Origin: Lewinellaceae bacterium
GTDB lineage: Bacteria > Bacteroidota > Bacteroidia > Chitinophagales > Saprospiraceae
DNA length: 64,000 bases
Assembly (NCBI GenBank): GCA_020636315.1
Contig: JACJYA010000001.1
Location: 434,001-498,000 of the forward strand
Direction: 5' to 3'
Part shown: in pieces, positions 59,901 to 64,000 of the stretch
How the letters are laid out: each line of letters opens with the position of its first letter
How positions within the stretch are numbered: the stretch's first letter is position 1
The notes under the pieces: model-generated
Told to the model about the DNA's origin: nothing
What the model saw: the letters and a program-made list of their open reading frames with translations, nothing else
Database searches by the model: none
Program-made: the position numbers and the translations under genes

Positions 59901-60259
59901 ACTACTGGCGGGTGTTGTCCGTCAATTCCTGCGGCTCCAACGAAAGCGGAAAGGCGTTTACTTTTTCTCTGGAAGGGGCTCCGGTCGGAAGCCGCGAGTT
60001 CTCCATCAACGGAACATGGCAGGTATTTCCTAACCCGACAGGCGGACAACTGCACATCCGGTGGGAGGGCGTAAAGGAAGTAACCAATGCAAGGGTTGAC
60101 GTATTTACCGCAGAAGGGCAGCTGATAATGAACCGGGAATTTAATAATGCGGTGAGCATTTCTCTGGAGGAACGCCCGGCGGGAATTTATATCGTCGTAC
60201 TGCGGAACAAGTGGGGAGTGGAGGTGCGAAAGGTGGTGGTGCGAAAAATTACAAAATAA
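56981..60259 (+). CDS. T9SS-secreted trypsin-like serine protease with P-domain and fibronectin-like modules
   Basis: 1092 residues. Signal peptide (MKRLFIGTLGLLFFLGTAKG); an N-terminal prodomain-like region (about 25-190); S1/lysyl-endopeptidase-like domain (about 190-460) with His247 (FITANHC), Asp302 (TDFTLIELDDP) and Ser387 (ESGSSGAPLF), and several cysteines for disulfides. Then come Ig-like strands, a fibronectin-like module (PDLYSPASGAMGEIVAPEFQW...YELQVARDSSF), a proprotein convertase P-domain (about 660-795, ITIEAAGAVAGVAIRNIDITHSYVGDLSAFLRSPSGT...LTVIDHFDQDGGQLNGWELELC in outline), more strands (EESPTF-like repeats), and the type IX sorting domain from about 1013 (VFPNPTGGQLHIRW...ERPAGIYIVVL). 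It should be exported to the surface by T9SS, where it digests protein. It has its own canonical promoter. Confidence 0.9.
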   Translation: MKRLFIGTLGLLFFLGTAKGQYPGNGIAPTTTPLSQVENILLGPLDNEALLRSELQNRAPGRPPHFAQPIEVDITPQLYGLWEQLPDGVDVWRLRITSPGAHSLNFGFLEYAMPPGGRLLIYGPGKSEVLGPFTASDNENHYQLWTPVFGGDEAVLEVQLPPQQRHALRLRLNTVNHDFLGFMEVLSGACNLDVICGEADNWPIVEPYRNAIRSVAVYGLGGDTFCTGYLVNNTRHDCTPYFITANHCDITPSNAPSVVTYWGYQNSYCREPGSMSSGGPGDGQLNNFNTGAIYRAGYSVTDFTLIELDDPLASTSQAYFAGWTRQAAPPQDTMACVHHPDGAEKRISFSFSDAYPGSWGTGSTPVSGGNHLIVPSWDVGATESGSSGAPLFDRQQRVVGQLRGGAASCNNSQYDTFGWFRYSWTGGGSPNTRLKDWLDPDNTNLLFLDGHRLNSCNASIAVNNSPQEACIPGQSYFAIQIDEGFSGPATLSTSGLPTGISASFSPNPVSPGSTSTLSLNIYNTAITGGIYSFTIRAQGAFSSSEAIATLNLFSQPPPAPDLYSPASGAMGEIVAPEFQWSAHPLAATYELQVARDSSFSNLVGAISGLTAPNCQGIVLEPATAYYFRARGSNVCGAGPWSAPRAFSTAAAICRNTAYTGPPGIISPQGTSYTTSSITIEAAGAVAGVAIRNIDITHSYVGDLSAFLRSPSGTIIQLFDRPGVPGSFYGCSGANLMLSFAVDAPNTQEELESTCGNFPAISGLFQPIDSLPTLIGEPAEGNWKLTVIDHFDQDGGQLNGWELELCTTLPNTAELFPMQNEHQACVGSPYSMSLYIGGGFPGPVNLHVIGAPSGSNASFSNNPAAPGSLVTLTIDSLAQTGTYPFIITGTNGANFHFIQQELQVKAIPPAPALLAPYDESPVFDESPTFTWTPVPEADSFLIQIATDLEFQTIVRSVMVATPYYTLANPLNGDIYYWRVLSVNSCGSNESGKAFTFSLEGAPVGSREFSINGTWQVFPNPTGGQLHIRWEGVKEVTNARVDVFTAEGQLIMNREFNNAVSISLEERPAGIYIVVLRNKWGVEVRKVVVRKITK

Positions 60260-60294
60260 CCGTAATTTCTTACATTTGCCCAAAACCAAACTAC

Positions 60295-61566
60295 ATGAAC
60301 CGTACGAACGACCCTAACCTGCGATCCTGGGTGGAAGTGCCCGAAAACAGCGATTTTCCCATACAAAACCTTCCCTTCGGCGTTTTTAAAACGCCGGGCC
60401 TCACGCCCCGCCTCTGCACCGCCATTGGCGAATACGTAGCCGACCTCCAGGTACTGTCCGAACACGGCTTCTTTGACGACCTCGGCATCTCCCCAAAAGT
60501 TTTTGCCCAGCCCTGCCTCAACGACTTCATTGCCCTGGGCAAGGCAAAAACCAGCGCCGTGCGTAGCCGCCTCTCCGAGATCCTCGACGACGACCTGGAA
60601 GAATGGGACGCCAGCGAGCTGGCGGATTATTTCCTGCACAGGCAGGATAAGGTGCAAATGTTGCTTCCCGTAAAGGTGGGAGACTATACCGACTTTTACT
60701 CCAGCCGGGAGCACGCCACCAACGTCGGCACCATGTTCCGAGGCAGGGAAAACGCACTGATGCCCAACTGGCTCCACCTGCCGGTAGGTTATCACGGCCG
60801 GGCGTCCTCCATCGTCGTTTCCGGAACGCCGGTGCGCCGCCCAAAGGGGCAACAGATGCCGGATGGAGCAGATAAGCCCGTCTTCGGGCCCTGCCGACTG
60901 CTGGATTTTGAGCTGGAAATGGCCTTCGTCATTGGTAAGGAGACAAGCCTCGGCCAATCCATAGACATTGCTCAGGCTGAAGACTACATCTTTGGCCTTT
61001 GTTTGTTCAACGATTGGTCGGCCCGGGACATTCAAAAGTGGGAGTACGTTCCCCTGGGCCCTTTCCTGGGCAAGAGTTTCGCCTCCACCGTTTCTCCCTG
61101 GATCGTCACTATGGATGCGCTCGAACCGTTCCGGACGGAAGGGCCCAAACAGGAGCCCACTCCACTACCCTACCTGCAAACCAAAGGCCCGGGAAGCTTC
61201 GATATTCAACTGGAAGTGGAGATCCTCCCCGAAGAGGGTGAGGGGAAAGTGGTATGCCGGTCCAATTTCAAATACCTGTATTGGAATATGGCCCAGCAAC
61301 TGGCCCACCATACCGTCAACGGCTGTAATATCCGCGTCGGCGATATGATGGCCTCCGGTACGATCAGCGGGCCTACGCCGGACTCCTACGGATCTATGCT
61401 GGAATTATCCTGGCGGGGCGCCAAACCCATATCTATGCCCGACGGAAGTGAACGCAAATTTATCATCGATGGGGATACAGTTGTCTTGCATGGCTGGTGT
61501 GATAAAGATGGCCTGCGGATCGGATTCGGCAAGGCAAGCGGGAAAGTGTTGCCGGCGAAGCCGTGA
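60295..61566 (+). CDS. fahA: fumarylacetoacetase
   Basis: 423 residues from ATG 60295; the frame extends back to 60211 inside the protease gene and is not the likely start. FAH splits fumarylacetoacetate into fumarate and acetoacetate in the last step of tyrosine degradation. Motifs: SFVEVPENSDFPIQNLPFGVF-like start, TDFYSSREHATNVGTMFRG (His, metal region), PVGYHGRASSIVVSGTPVRRPKGQ, DFELEMAFVIG, LFNDWSARDIQKWEYVPLGPFLGKSF and GTISGPTPDSYGSMLELSWRG. The metal-binding Asp and Glu residues of the family lie in these blocks. Other tyrosine-pathway genes are not in the window. A -7-like TACATTTG is at 60271-60278. Its stop codon overlaps repeat element F, whose core is a strong terminator. Confidence 0.94.
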   Translation: MNRTNDPNLRSWVEVPENSDFPIQNLPFGVFKTPGLTPRLCTAIGEYVADLQVLSEHGFFDDLGISPKVFAQPCLNDFIALGKAKTSAVRSRLSEILDDDLEEWDASELADYFLHRQDKVQMLLPVKVGDYTDFYSSREHATNVGTMFRGRENALMPNWLHLPVGYHGRASSIVVSGTPVRRPKGQQMPDGADKPVFGPCRLLDFELEMAFVIGKETSLGQSIDIAQAEDYIFGLCLFNDWSARDIQKWEYVPLGPFLGKSFASTVSPWIVTMDALEPFRTEGPKQEPTPLPYLQTKGPGSFDIQLEVEILPEEGEGKVVCRSNFKYLYWNMAQQLAHHTVNGCNIRVGDMMASGTISGPTPDSYGSMLELSWRGAKPISMPDGSERKFIIDGDTVVLHGWCDKDGLRIGFGKASGKVLPAKP

Positions 61567-61650
61567 TTTGTGGATTCGTTAGAGCAAAACCTTTGAGGTT
61601 TCGGAAACCTCAAAGGTTTTATTATGGATACACGAATGCACGAACTTAAC
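61563..61650. repeat. octamer-arm hairpin element F around a terminator
   Basis: Left arm GTGATTT, GTGGATTC, GTT (61563-61580). The core is the 16-bp terminator stem (61586-61620). The right arm has ATACACGA, ATGCACGA (61628-61643), whose reverse complements are GTGTATCC-like and GTGCATTC. The left arm starts within the fumarylacetoacetase stop codon. Confidence 0.65.
61586..61620 (+). terminator. strong terminator after fumarylacetoacetase
   Basis: AAAACCTTTGAGGTTT (61586-61601) and AAACCTCAAAGGTTTT (61605-61620) pair perfectly over 16 bp with a 3-nt loop; the 3' arm ends TTTT. It is the core of element F. Confidence 0.9.
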
Positions 61651-61663
61651 AAAACACCCCTCC

Positions 61664-63115
61664 ATGCTTCGATACTCATTCCTTTTCCTATTAATTTCAA
61701 CGGTTCTTACCGCCTCCGCCCAGAATGCCTACCAGGCCGCCGCCAACCGCCTGGCTGCCGACCCCAGCCTGAAGAACGGCAGCCTGAGCATCAGTGTTAT
61801 CGATGTAGAAAGCGGCAGGTTGCTGGCCAGTAATGAACCAGAGCGGAGCCTCAGCCCGGCATCCAATCTGAAAATACTGGCCACTGCCAGCGCCCTGGTA
61901 CTTCTGGGCCCTGATTACCGGTTTCAAACCCGGCTGGAATGCGATGATGCCCTATCCGAAGAGGGAGTCCTTTCCGGCAACCTCTATCTGTCGGGCTTCG
62001 GCGACCCTACCCTGGGCTCTCCGCTCATGGAGGGAGCCTTACCAATGGATGCTCTGCTGGAGCGGCTGCGAATGGCCGTCCAGCAGGCCGGCATCCGCCG
62101 CATTGAGGGCAATGTAGTAGGAGATGCTTCGGCATTTGGCTCCAATTCCAGTGTCGGGAGCTGGCAGTGGGAAGATATGGGCAACTACTATGGCGCCGGG
62201 GCCTGGGCATTGAACATGCACGAGAACCTGCATTACCTGCTCTTTCAGCAACAGGGGGAGTTGGGCGCCACACCACCCATTGTCAGGATAGAGCCGGAAG
62301 TATTCGGACTGAAGTTCATTAATGAAGTGGCCTCAGCAGCGCGGGGCTCCGGAGACAACGCCTACATTTTCGGTGCACCCTATCAATTCAACCGTTACGT
62401 GCGGGGCACTATTCCGGTTGGCAGCGGCATTTTCACCATAAAAGGCTCTATCCCCAATCCGCCGCTGTTTGCCGCCCAATGGCTCCGGCAGAGCCTGGCC
62501 ATGGTGGGTATCCTGTCGGCCGGCGCAAGCAACCGGGTCAGCGGCCGGCCGGGTTCAGGGCGGCGGCAGCTTTACACTCACTACTCTCCTCCCCTTTCCG
62601 ATATTGTCAACCGAACGAACATGGAAAGCGTCAACCTCTATTGCGAAGCTATGGCCAAAGTGATCGGCTGGGAAAAAAGAGGCGAGGGAAGTACGGCCGC
62701 CGGGCTGGAAACCATCCGGTCGTACTGGGAAGAACAGGGCCTGAACTTGGAGGGGTGCTATCTTTCGGACGGCAGCGGGTTGTCAGAAGCCAATGCCGTC
62801 ACCAGCCTTTTCCTGGCACGCCTGCTCCGCCTGATGGCCCTGAAAGAGGAGGCCTTTTTCAGGCCGTTCTATGAATCTCTGCCCCTGGCCGGCCGGTCGG
62901 GCAGCCTGAAAAATACGCTGAAAGGAACTGCTGCCGAAGGCAACCTGCGTGCCAAGACCGGAACACTGGAACGCGTGCGGGCGCTGAGTGGCTACGCCAC
63001 CGCCCGCAACGGCAGGCTGCTGGCCTTTTCAATTATCGTCAACAATTATGCCGGTTCGGGAGGAGCAATCCGTCAAAAAATGGAACGCTTCATGCTGGAA
63101 TTATGTAAGAACTAA
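61664..63115 (+). CDS. dacB: D-alanyl-D-alanine carboxypeptidase/endopeptidase, PBP4 (second S13 copy)
   Basis: 483 residues, full PBP4 length. Signal peptide MLRYSFLFLLISTVLTASAQ. S13 motifs: Ser67-x-x-Lys70 in SPASNLKILATASAL, SDGSGLSEANAV as SxN, and RAKTGTLERVRALSGY as KTG. The GNLYLSGFGDPTLGS segment marks the S13-specific insertion. It trims stem peptides and DD-crosslinks in the periplasm. It is closer to textbook PBP4 than the copy at 10893. It lies in a run of rightward genes after fumarylacetoacetase, separated by the element F terminator, and 56 bp before the lipoprotein methyltransferase. Confidence 0.94.
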   Translation: MLRYSFLFLLISTVLTASAQNAYQAAANRLAADPSLKNGSLSISVIDVESGRLLASNEPERSLSPASNLKILATASALVLLGPDYRFQTRLECDDALSEEGVLSGNLYLSGFGDPTLGSPLMEGALPMDALLERLRMAVQQAGIRRIEGNVVGDASAFGSNSSVGSWQWEDMGNYYGAGAWALNMHENLHYLLFQQQGELGATPPIVRIEPEVFGLKFINEVASAARGSGDNAYIFGAPYQFNRYVRGTIPVGSGIFTIKGSIPNPPLFAAQWLRQSLAMVGILSAGASNRVSGRPGSGRRQLYTHYSPPLSDIVNRTNMESVNLYCEAMAKVIGWEKRGEGSTAAGLETIRSYWEEQGLNLEGCYLSDGSGLSEANAVTSLFLARLLRLMALKEEAFFRPFYESLPLAGRSGSLKNTLKGTAAEGNLRAKTGTLERVRALSGYATARNGRLLAFSIIVNNYAGSGGAIRQKMERFMLELCKN

Positions 63116-63171
63116 GCGTGCATTTGGCATTTTATCCCGGAAACGGTATAACTTTACAGCAAATCGTTAGT

Positions 63172-63888
63172 ATGAAGTTCCTGAATTCTTTACGCTACCT
63201 TTTGGCGATCTTTACGCTCTCTTTACTTGCCTGCCAGCCTTCCGGTGGAAACGATCAAACCGGGAACGGCCCGATGGGGCAGCAAACGGAGAGCGCCAAT
63301 ACCTCCGCCCCCGTGCAGAAAGATACGGCTAAGATCCTGGAAGATTATGACAACACCAACCGGGTCGTCTGGCAAAAACCGGAAGTGGTCATTGACCTGC
63401 TGGGTAACCTGGAAGGGAAAACCATCGCCGATATTGGCGCCGGCACCGGCTTTTTCGCGCTCCGGCTGGCCCCCAAAGCCAAAAAGGTGATCGCCATCGA
63501 TATAGACCCGCGCTTCACATCTTACCTGGATAGCCTCAAGGCATTTGAACTGCCGGAAGATGTTCAGGAGCGGCTGGAGACCCGCCTGGCCCTGCCCGAC
63601 GACCCCAAACTGGCCCCGGGAGAGGCCGATATCGTCATGATCGTCAACACCTTTATGTACATCAAAGACCAGGTCGCATACCTGGAAAACCTCAAGCGGG
63701 GCATTTCGGATGGCGGCCTCCTGCTGATCATTGATTTCAAGAAAAAGCGCACGCCCCTGGGGCCGCCATCCCAGATCCGCGTCCCCCTTTTCGAAGTGGA
63801 AGACAAGCTGATCAAAGCGGGATACCGGGAGGTGATGACTAACGATACGGCGCTGGATTACCAATACATCGTCACGGCGAGGAAGTGA
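63172..63888 (+). CDS. lipoprotein with a SAM-dependent methyltransferase domain
   Basis: 238 residues from ATG 63172. A typical lipoprotein signal ends at Cys21 (YLLAIFTLSLLAC), followed by a low-complexity linker (QPSGGNDQTGNGPMGQQTESANTS). Then comes a class I methyltransferase domain: motif I TIADIGAGTGFFALRLAPKAKKVIAIDID (about 88-115 in outline), the acidic loop at KVIAIDID, and motif IV ADIVMIVNTFMYIKDQVAYLEN. Proteins with this WQKPEVVIDLLG start are common as exported methyltransferases in Bacteroidota. SAM is not known to be abundant in the periplasm, so either the signal is not processed as expected or the fold has another use. It ends 5 bp from the convergent purA end. Confidence 0.85.
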   Translation: MKFLNSLRYLLAIFTLSLLACQPSGGNDQTGNGPMGQQTESANTSAPVQKDTAKILEDYDNTNRVVWQKPEVVIDLLGNLEGKTIADIGAGTGFFALRLAPKAKKVIAIDIDPRFTSYLDSLKAFELPEDVQERLETRLALPDDPKLAPGEADIVMIVNTFMYIKDQVAYLENLKRGISDGGLLLIIDFKKKRTPLGPPSQIRVPLFEVEDKLIKAGYREVMTNDTALDYQYIVTARK

Positions 63889-63893
63889 TCTCC

Positions 63894-64000
63894 TTATACC
63901 TTCGCAGTCCTTCTGGACTTCACGATCAGCTTACTTCGTTCCGGGCCGGTAGAGACCATGGTGATGGGCACACCAAGTTCCCGCTCCATGCTCAGGAGGT
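63894..64000 (-). CDS. purA: adenylosuccinate synthetase, C-terminal end only
   Basis: On the minus strand, from the window edge to the stop TAA at 63894-63896, the frame reads LLSMERELGVPITMVSTGPERSK then LIVKSRRTAKV. The block VPITMVSTGPER is the conserved C-terminal signature of PurA, which makes adenylosuccinate from IMP and aspartate in AMP synthesis. Only about 34 codons are in the window, and the rest lies to the right. The usual end of PurA shortly after TGPER(D)QTI is here extended by about ten basic residues. Convergent with the lipoprotein methyltransferase, with 5 bp between stops. Confidence 0.8.
   Translation of the reverse strand, partial: LLSMERELGVPITMVSTGPERSKLIVKSRRTAKV

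Overview
The window reads as chromosomal DNA of a free-living Bacteroidota, most likely a Saprospiria/Lewinella-like lineage. Evidence: a type IX secretion (T9SS) C-terminal sorting domain on a secreted protease and on a broken gene, many signal-peptide and lipoprotein ORFs, start codons without Shine-Dalgarno sequences, promoters of the Bacteroidota form TTG/TTTG-N19-20-TAnnTTTG, and family-typical sequences for Lon, ParE, MetF, PurA and FAH. No rRNA, tRNA, CRISPR array, transposase or prophage was seen. The assignment to Saprospiria is an impression from protein style, not a computed placement.

Layout. 1-5.0 kb: a cut-off TPR-like gene, a secreted beta-helix protein, a lipoprotein NlpC/P60 peptidase and a secreted transglutaminase-like protein. 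5.0-8.8 kb: an arsenic island; sigZ and arsM run rightward, each behind the same two-box promoter, and meet the leftward arsR-arsC-acr3 operon at a shared terminator. 8.8-24 kb: gamma-carbonic anhydrase, NhaC antiporter, and a dispersed peptidoglycan/peptide salvage region (PBP4, a GH3-C/beta-lactamase fusion, creatininase-family hydrolase, two dipeptide epimerases, serine hydrolase, alpha-oxoamine synthase-like enzyme, LD-carboxypeptidase), broken by an AT-rich Rpn-type nuclease gene, followed by an HTTM membrane protein and a solitary M.HaeIII-like cytosine methylase. 25-34 kb: parE, lon and small envelope genes. 34-41.6 kb: threonine dehydratase-like enzyme, a decayed T9SS gene, msrA, EamA transporter, YkgJ protein and outer-membrane or carboxypeptidase-regulatory-like proteins. 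41.7-47.9 kb: a TetR-controlled cluster encoding a LolA-like periplasmic carrier, two FtsX permeases, a LolD-like ATPase and an outer-membrane barrel, which looks like a complete trans-envelope lipid or lipoprotein export route. 48-64 kb: metF, two unknown genes flanking a remnant of a SLATT/DUF4231 effector, a large unknown surface protein, M14 carboxypeptidase, a T9SS trypsin-like protease, fumarylacetoacetase, a second PBP4, a lipoprotein methyltransferase, and the 3' end of purA.

The most unexpected signals are: (i) a family of intergenic elements built from arms of 8-bp units marked by GTG (or CAC on the opposite arm), facing each other around a GC-rich core and abutting stop codons; (ii) the identical TTGCGTCC-N15-CGTC motif before sigZ and arsM, with sigZ carrying all its cysteines as two CC pairs in its tail; (iii) the TetR/Lol-like/porin cluster; and (iv) two dipeptide epimerases in converging operons with creatininase-family and alpha-oxoamine synthase partners.
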